Part shown: positions 11,026 through 21,370 of the stretch, piece by piece
Layout: every line of letters begins with the position of its first letter
How positions within the stretch are numbered: the stretch's first letter is position 1
Assembly: GCA_002270565.1 (NCBI GenBank)
Contig: NQMI01000096.1
Location: 121,039 to 185,038, forward strand
Reading direction: 5' to 3'
Origin: Stenocarpella maydis
Taxonomy: Eukaryota; Ascomycota; Sordariomycetes; Diaporthales; Diaporthaceae
DNA: 64,000 bases
Notes under the pieces: generated by a model
The model's database searches: none
What the model was told of the DNA's origin: nothing
The model's input: the letters and a program-made list of their open reading frames with translations, nothing else
Program-made: the position numbers and the translations under genes

Positions 11026-14000
11026 ATGATGCCCAAGCTGAGCCCTCCGGCTGTCGCCCCCGAAGACCAGGACCTGAAGCTCGAGGCCACCAACGCGCAG
11101 GCCGGGCAGCCGTCTTCGCTCCTGCGAGATGAAAAGGGACACGTCGCCTACCCCGGCTTCGTCCCTCAGCAGCCCCAATCGCCGCCTATCAGCCACGCCC
11201 ATCTCTCGCCCGAGCCTCAACCGACACCCCACGGGGGATCCCAAGTGGGATCCCAAGGAGGAGCTATCCGCAAGTCGGCTTCAGAACCCTTGGGGTCAGG
11301 TCCCCACGATCTAGAAGCCAATCCAAGGCCCCAGCCGGGCCAGAGGTCTGCAACCGCTGCTCCACCGACCACCACCCGACGGCCATCAGCCCTGCCCCCC
11401 TCCATCAAGCGAGCTGGCACCAACGTCTCCCAACTGCAACAGGTCCTCTGGAACTCGAGCTCCAACTTTCAGGATGAATCCTCGAGCAGCGACTCCTCCA
11501 CAGACGACGAGGACTTGCAGTCCGGCGTCGAGAGGATAGACCAGGCGAACGCAGCTGGAAAGAAGCCGCAGCCCCCTCCGAAGGAAGACAAAGACCGATT
11601 CCGGCGTTTCAAGGTTGGAAACGAGAACTACAGGACCAAGGGCAAGGTATCCAAGCGCGACGGGCGACTAGCCATCTCGATCAAAGACACAAGCGATAAG
11701 GGCTATCTCGCCAAGGCCCTCGGTGCCACCGTCGGCAGGGTGGTCCCCGTGAAGGATACCAATGAGACTGAACAAGGCGACAAACAACCAACAGCCGCCA
11801 GGACATCCTCCGAGACCAGCGTAACCCCCGAGAGTATCCAGTGTCCCAGGCTCAATATTGTTATCATGGTCATCGGGAGCCGCGGGGACGCACAGCCATT
11901 TTTGAAAATTGGCAAGGTCTTGAAGGAACAGTACGGCCACAGGGTCAGAATTGCCACGCACCCGGCTTTTCGCGACTTCGTCGAGAAGGACACCGGCTTG
12001 GAGTTCTTCTCCGTCGGGGGCGACCCGGCCGAGCTGATGGCCTTCATGGTCAAGAACCCAGGCATGATACCCACTCTGGAGACCGTGAGAGCAGGCGACA
12101 TCGGCCGCAGGCGGCAAGCAATGGCAGAAATGTTCGAGGGCTTCTGGAGGGCCTGTATCAACGCGACAGACGACGAGAAGGACGCCAGGAATGCTCGCAT
12201 AATGGGGGAGAAGGGCCCCTTCATCGCCGATCTCATCATCGCCAATCCCCCAAGCTTCGCACACGTACACTGCGCAGAGGCCTTGGGCATACCCTTGCTC
12301 ATGGCATTCACCTTTCCTTATACGCCGACCAAGGCCTTCCCACACCCTCTGGCCACCATCAAGAAGAGCAACGTCGACCCTGGCTACTCGAACTTCATGT
12401 CCTACCCGCTTGTGGAGATGATGGTATGGCAAGGACTTGGCGATCTCGTCAACGACTTCCGTGTGAAGACGCTGTGCTTGGACCCTGTGTCGACCCTCTG
12501 GGCCCCAGGTGCTCTGTACCGGATGAATGTCCCTATATCATATTTATGGAGCCTATCTCTGGTCCCGAAGCCATTGGACTGGTCAGACGAGATCGACATC
12601 TCGGGTTTTGTCTTCCTGGATCTTGCCTCCTCTTTTACCCCTCCGGAACCCCTCGAAAAGTTCCTCAACTCCGGTGATCAGCCTATCTACATAGGGTTTG
12701 GGTCGATTGTCGTTGACGACGCCGACAACTTCACGGAGATGGTCTTTGAAGCGGTGCGACTCGCAGGTGTGCGAGCCCTCGTCTCCAAAGGGTGGGGTGG
12801 CTTGGGCGGCGAGAACGTGCCGGACAACATCTTCATGCTCGAGAACACGCCCCACGACTGGCTCTTTCCCAGGGTCAAGGCTTGCGTGATTCACGGCGGG
12901 GCCGGCACAACTGCCATAGCTCTAAAATGCGGCAAGCCGACCATGGTTGTGCCGTTCTTCGGAGACCAACATTTCTGGGGTCCCATGATCGGAAGGGCCA
13001 AAGCTGGCCCCGAGCCTGTACCCTACAAGCACCTATCGGCGGAGAAGCTCGCAGAAGGCATCAAATACTGTCTCACTGACGAGGCGCAAGAAAAGGCCCA
13101 GGGTATGGCCCGCGACATTGCACGGGAAGGCGATGGCGCAGAGAACGCGTGTTCGTTCTTCCACAAGCACTTGCAGCTCTCTGGAAAACACAGCATGAGA
13201 TGCTCGATCCTCGAGGACAAGGCTGCCGTGTGGTGGATGAGGAACACAAGCCTAAGGCTGAGTCCTTTGGCAGCTGAGATACTCGTGGGAAAGGGATACA
13301 TCACCTGGCGCAAGCTGAGACTGCTTAGACATTGCGAATACAATGACTTCGAGGGGCCCGGTGAACCCGTCACTGGTGTGATCGGTTCCATTGCAGGAAC
13401 ATTTGGAGATGCGGTGTCTGGTGTGGCAAGCGTGCCCCATCGACTTGCGAAGACCTCGAATAAGCGGCGAGAGCGGAAGGAGAGGCGTAGGAGGAAGGCT
13501 GGAGAAGCAGAGGACACAGTGAATAAGAAAGAGAACGGGACGGCTAAGACGACTCAGAACGGTGGCGTTACGGAAAACTTGGGACCGTCGACTCCCAAGG
13601 ATAAGGTCAATAACAGTAAAGGGGAGACGGATAAGACAGAAGGCGCCGAAGAAGGTGCAGATGAAGGCAATGGTCGTGACAGAGAGTCCATCCACACAGC
13701 CACGACCGAAGCAACAGCAGAAGAAGGATACGCAGACCAGGTAGCAGAAGGTGTCGGCAAAACTGCCCAAGCAATAGCCACGGCGCCTATCGACCTCTCA
13801 ATAGCCCTCGCACAAGGTTTCCACAACGCACCGCGGCTCTATGGCGATGACACCGTCCGCCGCCCAACCCGTGTCACAGGGATCCGGTCTGGCCTTCGGG
13901 CCGCGCGGTCCGAATTCCTCTTCGGCATCTACGACGCATGGACAGGAGTGGTGCGGTTGCCGTACCGAGGCGCGCGGCACGGCGGCGGTGTGGAAGGTTT

Positions 14001-14685
14001 CGCCAAGGGAGTGGGGATGGGGGTGACAGGCTTCGGCCTCAAGAACATCGCCGCGCTGGTAGGGCCCTTGGGGTACACTCTCAAGGGCGTCAAGAAGCAG
14101 ATCGAGCGGCGGCGACAGCCGACCAAACACATTCGCCGGGCGCGAATCCTTCAGGGCCAGAAAGAGGCGGCCGCGCTGGGCGCCGAGGAGCGCGACGTCT
14201 GTGAGAAAGAGGTCATCCGTGGATGGGAGGTGTTCCAGGCGCTTTGGGCTACGGTCGAGGGCAAGGAGAAGGCCAAGGGAGGGCTCAAGGCGCAGTTTAG
14301 CGAGACGCGCACGCGCGGGCAGGGCGTGCCCGAGGCGTTGGAGAGCGTGGCAATGGCGGAGAGGACGCTCGAGGAGGTCAAGCGCGGCGGGAAGGTGCAG
14401 ACAGGGATGAAGGAGTTCCGCCGGTCCGAGGACCTCGCGAGGAGGTCTGGAGATATCTCCGGGAGGCAGTCGGTCGACAGGAGGGGCTCGCCTCACGGTG
14501 GCGTGGCGAGGAAGTCGGTAGACGACGGGCAGTTGCTGGATCCTGCTTCTGCGGGGAGGAAGTCGGTGGATAATACGAGCACGGAGAAACGGAAGCGGCC
14601 AGGTAAATCTGAGCGTATCGAGGAGGGCGATGAGGAGGCTGTGAAGCCTGTGGAGAACGGGCAGGTGCCGTTGCCGTTATCTTGA
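11026..14685 (+). CDS. Sterol 3-beta-glucosyltransferase-like protein (GT1/GT28 fold), with C-terminal VPS13-like region
   Basis: Intronless, 1219 residues; the first of two adjacent ATGs was chosen. Residues 1-270 are disordered and Pro/Ser/acid-rich. The glycosyltransferase begins near 275 with IMVIGSRGDAQPF (GT28 N-terminal fold), and the UDP-sugar domain carries HGGAGTT at about 623 and FFGDQHFWG at about 645, as in sterol glucosyltransferases that use UDP-glucose. Unlike Atg26 there are no evident GRAM/PH domains in front. After a charged linker (about 800-920), residues 925-1025 hold Gly-rich amphipathic segments, including GVEGFAKGVGMGVTGFGLKN, resembling the C-terminal repeats of VPS13/ATG2-type lipid-transfer proteins. 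The tail repeats a Ser motif (GRQSVD, ARKSVD, GRKSVD at about 1146, 1162, 1177). Fungal paralogues of this layout are common; the true acceptor is unknown. Confidence 0.9.
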   Translation: MMPKLSPPAVAPEDQDLKLEATNAQAGQPSSLLRDEKGHVAYPGFVPQQPQSPPISHAHLSPEPQPTPHGGSQVGSQGGAIRKSASEPLGSGPHDLEANPRPQPGQRSATAAPPTTTRRPSALPPSIKRAGTNVSQLQQVLWNSSSNFQDESSSSDSSTDDEDLQSGVERIDQANAAGKKPQPPPKEDKDRFRRFKVGNENYRTKGKVSKRDGRLAISIKDTSDKGYLAKALGATVGRVVPVKDTNETEQGDKQPTAARTSSETSVTPESIQCPRLNIVIMVIGSRGDAQPFLKIGKVLKEQYGHRVRIATHPAFRDFVEKDTGLEFFSVGGDPAELMAFMVKNPGMIPTLETVRAGDIGRRRQAMAEMFEGFWRACINATDDEKDARNARIMGEKGPFIADLIIANPPSFAHVHCAEALGIPLLMAFTFPYTPTKAFPHPLATIKKSNVDPGYSNFMSYPLVEMMVWQGLGDLVNDFRVKTLCLDPVSTLWAPGALYRMNVPISYLWSLSLVPKPLDWSDEIDISGFVFLDLASSFTPPEPLEKFLNSGDQPIYIGFGSIVVDDADNFTEMVFEAVRLAGVRALVSKGWGGLGGENVPDNIFMLENTPHDWLFPRVKACVIHGGAGTTAIALKCGKPTMVVPFFGDQHFWGPMIGRAKAGPEPVPYKHLSAEKLAEGIKYCLTDEAQEKAQGMARDIAREGDGAENACSFFHKHLQLSGKHSMRCSILEDKAAVWWMRNTSLRLSPLAAEILVGKGYITWRKLRLLRHCEYNDFEGPGEPVTGVIGSIAGTFGDAVSGVASVPHRLAKTSNKRRERKERRRRKAGEAEDTVNKKENGTAKTTQNGGVTENLGPSTPKDKVNNSKGETDKTEGAEEGADEGNGRDRESIHTATTEATAEEGYADQVAEGVGKTAQAIATAPIDLSIALAQGFHNAPRLYGDDTVRRPTRVTGIRSGLRAARSEFLFGIYDAWTGVVRLPYRGARHGGGVEGFAKGVGMGVTGFGLKNIAALVGPLGYTLKGVKKQIERRRQPTKHIRRARILQGQKEAAALGAEERDVCEKEVIRGWEVFQALWATVEGKEKAKGGLKAQFSETRTRGQGVPEALESVAMAERTLEEVKRGGKVQTGMKEFRRSEDLARRSGDISGRQSVDRRGSPHGGVARKSVDDGQLLDPASAGRKSVDNTSTEKRKRPGKSERIEEGDEEAVKPVENGQVPLPLS

Positions 14686-15663
14686 TCACATTTGGCATGG
14701 CATGGCGTGGGAGTTCAGCGACATTGGACCTTTGAAGGGACTGGAATACATGATACCCTGTTCGTTTTCTTTGTGCAATTTTGCTGTCCTGATGGGACGA
14801 CCAGTCCATAAATACGTAGTAGTATATAATGTGGGAGACCAGCCTAACTGAAATCCTGACTCGGCTGATCCCATAACTATAGATGAGAGCAGAACAAGAC
14901 GCTCATCCTCAATAACAAACATCATAGAAATAGCTGCTTCTATACCCTTTACATATTAGCCAGTTCTTTTATTAAATTAACTAAGTCATAACGTAGGGTA
15001 CTAGGAAGTAGCTAGGACCAGGAAGTAGCTAGGACTAGGAAGTAGCTAGGACCAGGAAGTAGCCAGTTCTTAGTGTAATGATCAGAGGGTTTCCGAGTAC
15101 ATTAAACCTAAAAGATTAAGGGTTTATGTTCGGAATACATTATTAGGCGGTTGTTGAGCAATATTGTTAACTGATAATGATTACTAGCTGTAAGGCTATC
15201 CAATATTGGGATTGAATACTTAGATTAACGACTGAAGAGTCTATTCCATGAAAACTATCTACTGTGATAACCATATCCGTATATATGTCCCAACTCTCTA
15301 GTAGCTTGCAGGCTTACACGCCAAGCCATTAAGCTATTGCATAAGGTTCAATACTTCATCCTTCAAGCGGGCTCGCATGGCTTGCAATCAAGCGTTATAA
15401 GCCAGACCCTAACCCTAATAAGGTAGCATTACTAATTAGATCAGGCGGGATAACCTTTTTGGGAGCCTTTTCCCGTCCTATAGGGTTGTCTTCTGCAGTA
15501 GTTAGCTGCTAATATATATTGGCCCATAATACTATCTCCCTCCTTACTTCTTTTATCCTTAAAAGTGCTCTATAAGTTATTTTTCATTTATTAGTGCCTT
15601 TATTTATACCTTCCTAATCTGTTATATTATCTAGAGTTAAGGATTCCCAAGTTTCTAAATTCT
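14686..15663. other. Intergenic, becoming AT-rich
   Basis: Contains the 3' flank of the glycosyltransferase gene and, from about 14940, AT-rich sequence with the 17-bp tandem repeat described separately. No gene could be supported. Confidence 0.6.
15003..15064. repeat. 17-bp tandem repeat, about 3.6 copies
   Basis: Unit AGGAAGTAGCTAGGACC, copies differing by one base. It lies at the border between the gene-containing segment and the copia island. Confidence 0.9.
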
Positions 15664-15806
15664 GATGAATTTGTGCTATAGAATAGCATTCAGTTCAGCG
15701 TGTGTTTCGGCAGGGTTGCAGTGTGGTGCTCTGAGGCGAATTGGGACGATTGACAATGGTCTGGACAACTTTGTATTGAATTAAGTTGGGCTTCTGTAAG
15801 CCCTCC

Positions 15807-15813
15807 TTATATA
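15807..15813 (-). promoter_or_regulatory. TATA box in the left LTR
   Basis: TATATAA on the minus strand inside the repeat, at the same place as in the right copy (20255-20261). Confidence 0.5.
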
Positions 15814-16144
15814 CCCTCCGACGTCGTCTCACCCCTGGGCACGCTGCGGTCGGCTCTGGTGCAAATTTGCAAATGCCGGAAAATTCGCCCTTCCAACACA
15901 CCATCTTTGGTTCCAAGCAGCCAGCCAACCATAGCCCTAGCAATGCCCAAATTAAGTACATACAAACTTCAGAAATCAGGCTATCCAATGCACTAAGTCA
16001 TATACTTTTTGGGTAAGAAATAAGGGTAATGCAGAGGTCTGAATTAAGGTGCAAATGCAGGCCAAAATAATCGACTCACGGCCACCAAACTCATCTTGCG
16101 TCACGCACGCACTGGGCGTACTTAGCGAAAATCGCCTGACTCGC

Positions 16145-16219
16145 AAGTCTAGGGTAACTCCTTGCTAGGAAGTCTAGGGTAACTCCTTACAACGAAGTCT
16201 AGGGTAACTCCTTGCACGG
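16145..16219. repeat. Three copies of a 25-bp repeat at the LTR inner edge
   Basis: AAGTCTAGGGTAACTCCTT starts at 16145, 16170 and 16195, a period of 25 bp. The right terminal repeat keeps only one copy. Confidence 0.9.
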
Positions 16220-16260
16220 AGTACCAACGCCCTGCTGAGCGGTTCCGTTTAACACCCCTT

Positions 16261-19200
16261 CTGTTGAAGATATAGGCCTAATAGGCCTATAGCATTTAAC
16301 CCTTACTCTTAAAATGGAAACGGGAGAGAGAAATACAAGTAAAGAAAAGCCCCCCTTATAGAAAGAAATCTATCTACTGAAGAAATAGTGGCTAGAGGGC
16401 CCTATTAGCCCTCTTCTAATCCACTAACTCTGCTAGACCTAATAGGCCTAGGAACACCTGAAATTTAGGTGCTGGAAGGGCTTTTGTAAGCCCATCTACT
16501 ACCATTTTACTGGTTTTGAGGTATTTAACTTTGAGGGTCCCCTTATGAACTTTAGTATGTAGGTAGTGGTACTTAAGAAGTGTATGCTTAGTTTGTTGAT
16601 AGTATAAAGGGTTCTTAGCAGTAGAGATAGCGGGGTTATATTATCTCTTTATAAGAGGTTGTTAAGGCCTGGGATAGGGCCTTATTTAGTTTTATAGAGC
16701 CCTTAAAAGCTATTGGAATTTCCGAGTAGCCTTATAAGGCCTTATAAATCAGGCCTCTAGGCACTTAATAATGCTATTAGTGGCTTCCTTTACCTTTAAT
16801 TTCCAGGAAATGGGCCCTTCTCCTAGGGTAAATATATACCAGATGTTGATTCTAGAGGAGGCTTTCCAGATGTTTTGTATTAGAATAGGACCTATAGGCT
16901 CTAGGGAGACAGGCTTTATAGGGAGTCTTTAAGAACCCTAGCAGAATACCTAATAGTAAGATATTAATGGCTATTAGGTATCATTAGAATAGGTTCTGTG
17001 TAGCTATTAAATGCTGAGATTTAGATGCTTAGAAGGCTTTAGCTAGCTACTGGATTGGGAAGTTAATATTAAGCCTAGTTTGGGTAACTAAATAAATAGC
17101 GGTACCTACTATAGCCTAAAAGCGCTTATGTTGAATTCGGTTGAGTATAGGCCATTTGATAGGGCCTAAGTTGATTAAGTTTAGCTGGAGAGGAACTGAA
17201 ACAGGCCTAGAACCCTCTAAATTAAAGGTTCTAATAGCTTCCCCAATATACTGGCTCTGGGAAGAGCTATAGGTTTAATTAGGGCTAGTCCTAATATTCG
17301 AATTACTAGAAAGGAGCTTTGCAGGGCCCCCGGTTTTCTATAGCATATGCCTTATGGATTTAGCGTTTTAGAGCCTGAATTTTATTCAGGCCCTATTATT
17401 AGGCAGTCGTTAATGTAGGATACTATAAATAGGCATGACGCCCTGCTATAGACAGACAAGCGGAGTCTAAAGAAGTAGCATTTAAAACGGGCCTAACTTT
17501 CAAAAGGTTAATAACTATCTATTGCTACTTCCTAGGGGCCTGCTTTAGGTCATATAGAGCTTTATTTAGCAGAATTATCTGCTAAGCAGAGAGGTTATAG
17601 CCAGCCCTAGCTAATAGCTGTTGAATTTAACTACTGGTTTGGGCAGCAAATTCTTTGAACCCCTTTGGAAGCTCTATAAAGACTTATTCTTTTAGCATAC
17701 TATTTAAAAAGGCACCTATAAAATCAATCTACCCAATTTCCCAGTCAAGAATACCAGCTAGTGCTAGTAGTACCCTTTTAGGTAGGAGGCTAGACGGTGA
17801 GGCGGGAAAGGTCTCAAGTAAATCTACCCCTTTCCTCTATTAGAACCCTCTAACTACTAATTGGGCTTTAAATTTAAAGACTCTATTATTCTCGTCCTTT
17901 TTCTCTCGTAGGACTAGTCGACTGGTTATAGGCTTTCGACCTTCTGGAAGCTGATTTGCTGGCCAAAATTCGAGGGTATTTTGCAAAATTAATTGCTCAA
18001 ATTCGCTATAGATCGCCTATAGCTATTTAGCCCTATTAGGGCTTTTTAATACCTATTTCTAGGTCTAGGGGGCTATAGCGTTTATAATACTAAATGCTAT
18101 TTAGCATGCTCTTTTAAAAATAAAGTAAACGATCTATTTAGCATATAATAGGTCTATTTCTTCAGGTAGAGTTAGCCCTATACCCTCTGGGGACAACTTT
18201 ATAGGGCCTAAATTAGGCCCTATATCCTCTAATTCCCCAGAACCCATAGTGGGGTCCCCTTCTACAGAAAGTGCAGGTAAGCCTAAGAGAGGCTCTTCTA
18301 GGGGGGTCTATTTAAGACCCAGCAGGTACTATAGGGCCTGAGAGAGGCCCTCCTAGGGGGTATATTTAAGACCCAGTAGGTTCAGCAGTTATAGGGTCTA
18401 TATCCCTATCTAGAGGGTCTAGGGGACCCTCTAATACCCCTTCTAGCTTAAAATCACTACTAGAATCTATACTACTTAATTCCTTATAAATCTTAAGAAT
18501 AGAGGTCTTTAGAATAGTATGCCATTTAGGGATATATACTTAGTATATATTATTCCCTAATACCGCTAGCAAATAGCCCGTCTCAGTCCTTAGGGCTAGC
18601 TTATAGCCCTTCTAATGCTTTTCTTCAGGCAGGAAGACCTTATAATAAGCCCCTATAACCCTATACCACTTTAGCAGTAGTTTATAGGTTTTAGAGGGCT
18701 CTAGCCCATTATATAGCTCTTAATAGGCTATAAGGTCTCTATTTATTAGGGCAGTTAAGTTAACTAACTCAAGTACAGCAGGTATAATAAAACACTATAG
18801 ATATAGCGGTAGGCCTGCAGCAAGCATAGTAGCCCTAAGACAGTCTAGAATCACTCAAATGGAGCATTCTATTAGACCGTTTTACTCATAAATATAGGGG
18901 CTACTTGTTGAAAAGGCTATGCCCTTATGCTGTAGCCAGGCCTATAGCTGGGCACTTATCTCCTTCCTGCTATCAAAATGGAAGCCCCTAGGGTACCGCC
19001 CAAATAGGGCCTTTAAGGACCTAAAGAAGCCCTTAATAGTATCCATCATTAGGTCCCCATCTCAATTTCTTAGCAGGAAAAGCTACCTAAACCTAGATTT
19101 TCTATCCACTATTAGTAGCCCAATAGGGCACTTATTATAGGGCATAGGCTTAATAGAAAAGGTATCCCCTTCTAAAGAGTCTAATACACCCTCTGGATCA

Positions 19201-19898
19201 TCAATAGGCTTGTGATTTAGCCTACGAACAGCCTTAGCCCTATCACAGGCTAGGCATAGAAAATCCCCTTCTGAGATCGAATCAAAATTAGGTACCCCTT
19301 GGGCTATTTTAGCCGTCTTCTTTAGCAGACGAAGACTAATATGCCCCAATCTCTTGTGCCAGAGATAGGCTAGTTTGAGTAGCTTAGGGGACCCTTCAGA
19401 AGGTCTAGTGGCCTGTATAGGCCGTTTAGTGGCTTTTTTAGAAGGCGAGAGGCCCTCTAAAAGAAGATCTTCTAGGTCCTCTGTGGCCCTATCCCCCCTA
19501 TTTCCTACAGGCGGTTCTACCCGCGGGGAAGGACCTGTAGAAGGGGGCGTGCGAGGGACCCGTACCGGAAGACCCTGTAACTCAGAAATAGGCGAAGCTG
19601 GCCTAGGTTCTGAGGCAATAGAGCCTGTAGAGGACCCAGAAGGGCCTAATTCTTCCCTTGTAAGAATAGGCTCTTGAGGGGTAGGGATCTTCTCATAATC
19701 CCTAGCTGCTTCCCTATTAAAAGGGGGCAGCACTATCTCCAAGGCGTTCGTACTACTACTGGGGACGTAGTATATACTATTAGCCTGAGTAGTATAGGTC
19801 TCTGGGGCCTGTATCCCCTTCTGAGGGATAAAAAATCCCGTTTTAGAAGGGTCTAGGTGCACGATCGGTTGCTCATCAGCCCTATATAGGGTATTCCT
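16261..19898 (-). mobile_element. Ty1/copia retrotransposon body, RIP-mutated, gag and protease missing
   Basis: The minus strand encodes, from right to left, a GAG-pre-integrase zinc-binding domain within an open stretch of 259 codons (19862-19083; LWHKRLGHISLRLLKK, then a Cys-containing segment FLCLACDRAKAV), the start of integrase (LIVDRKSRFR), degraded integrase and reverse transcriptase, and the end of RNase H near 16620-16430 (KHTLLKYHYLHTKVHKGTL, then MVVDGLTKALP). This is the copia order. Stops are mostly TAG/TAA, a RIP signature. The region that should hold gag and protease upstream of 19862 is absent: the sequence meets an N at 19899 and then the inverted terminal repeat, so the 5' end is truncated or misassembled. 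Confidence 0.85.
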
Positions 19899-19899
19899 N

Positions 19900-20405
19900 C
19901 TAGCAAGGAGTTACCCTAGACTTGCGAGTCAGGCGATTTTCGCTAAGTACGCCCAGTGCGTGCGTGACGCAAGATGAGTTTGGTGGCCGTGAGTCGATTA
20001 TTTTGGCCTGCATTTGCACCTTAATTCAGACCTCTGCATTACCCTTATTTCTTACCCAAAAAGTATATGACTTAGTGCATTGGATAGCCTGATTTCTGAA
20101 GTTTGTATGTACTTAATTTGGGCATTGCTAGGGCTGTGGTTGGCTAGTTGCTTGGAACCAAAGATGGTGTGTTGGAAGGGCGAATTTTCCGGCATTTGCA
20201 AATTTGCACCAGAGCCGACCGCAGCGTGCCCAGGGGTGAGACGACGTCGGAGGGTATATAAGGAGGGCTTACAGAAGCCCAACTTAATTCAATACAAAGT
20301 TGTCCAGACCATTGTCAATCGTCCCAATTCGCCTCAGAGCACCATACTGCGACCCTGCCGAAACACACGCTGAACTGAATGCTATTCTATAGCACAAATT
20401 CATCA
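19900..20405 (+). repeat. Right terminal repeat, inverted relative to the left one
   Basis: About 99 percent identical by eye to the reverse complement of 15664-16170; the open frame 20080-20373 (+) and its counterpart 15695-15988 (-) differ at only three residues. For a minus-strand element the 5' LTR should lie in the same orientation as the 3' LTR, but this copy points the other way, and it starts immediately after an N at 19899. It may be a misassembly, an inversion, or a separate solo LTR. Confidence 0.8.
20255..20261 (+). promoter_or_regulatory. TATA box in the right LTR copy
   Basis: TATATAA followed about 30 bp downstream by the CAACTTAATTCAATAC segment; together these look like an LTR promoter and start region pointing away from the copia body. 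Confidence 0.5.
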
Positions 20406-21370
20406 GAACTATAACTCAAGTATAGTTAGAAGAAAGCTTGTTGATGTGTAGTCTTGCTAAACTGCCTATCTGAGTGCCCGAGGCATCTGTCTTCCCAATG
20501 CGGTATTCTAGTTTTCGCCTCCACAGGACTGCACAAACATTAGTGGCAGCACTTGAAGGCAGGCAGAGGGATTTGAAACCCACACACTGGCTCAGTACCA
20601 GAATCGGGACTGTATAATTCTTACGTTTACTTCATACTATAATTATAAATTCTATTTTCAAAGTATATATTTTTAACGGCAGTATGTAATTCTCACTCTT
20701 TGAGTGTTCTAATACTTAGGCACATATTATGTGATTGTTGAGAGATTGAAACTTGGGTGTAAAGGGTTTTGGTGGTCTAGGAGGAGATTTGGGGCCGAGT
20801 GTGGATTTCAAATCCTCTGCCTGGAAGGCTGTCGTGCCTGATCTGATCAGGCAGACAGTATGGGTACTCAGACGGATTTTCAGAAGCAAGGCAGACGGTT
20901 GGCTCTGCTGTGCCACACGGTCGCTTTCCTCGTAGTAATTACACGTGTTGGTGATACTTCAACTGCATGGGCGTATCACTTCCTCATTTGGCTCGGGACA
21001 CTGGGATGGGGCGTACCGGTCAGACCATCCCCGCTCTCACTGCAGCCCCTTGCATCCCTTCACATCCTTCGCGAAGGAACGCAATATTGTGAGCTCAGTG
21101 GGCTCAAATGCAGGACAGTGCCAATATCCTTTTTTGGACATACAAGCTAGGCGCTTGGAGCCGGAGAAGATGAGATTGGCGCTAAGTACCTGCCCCTAAC
21201 CTGAAGGACCAAAGACTCTTGTGTTCGCCCCGTCATTCCGGAGCCTGGATGAATATCAGTCAGCCCTGTCTATGCCGAGCTGTGCTAGACTTCCGTTTTC
21301 GCAAAGACTAACTCGAAACTTTTTTCCCGCGCATTCCAGAGCTGAAGCATACACCAATTCGCTCGGAATC
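20406..21370. other. Intergenic, no supported gene
   Basis: Leaves the AT-rich island at about 20700. Short open frames on both strands carry no recognisable domain. The last 200 bp should include the promoter of the rhodopsin-like gene beginning at 21371. Confidence 0.55.

Larger units (their letters stand above)
15664..16260 (-). repeat. Left terminal repeat of the copia element (3' LTR of the minus-strand body)
   Basis: The segment from about 15664 to 16170 is the reverse complement of 19900-20405 with only a handful of differences. Read on the minus strand it contains a TATA box followed by the AACTTAATTCAATAC transcript-start-like region, as in a U3-R LTR. Since the copia coding body runs on the minus strand, this copy is in the right orientation to be its 3' LTR. 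It carries three copies of a 25-bp repeat at its inner edge. The exact LTR ends were not determined. Confidence 0.7.

Noticed and set aside
11200..14810. Many long open frames antisense to or shifted from the glycosyltransferase gene
   Set aside because: They are shadows of a GC-rich coding region; the domain content lies only in the frame beginning at 11026.
15695..15988. 97-codon frame present in both terminal repeats, on opposite strands
   Set aside because: It spans the TATA box and transcript-start region of the LTR, so its conservation reflects repeat identity, not a protein.
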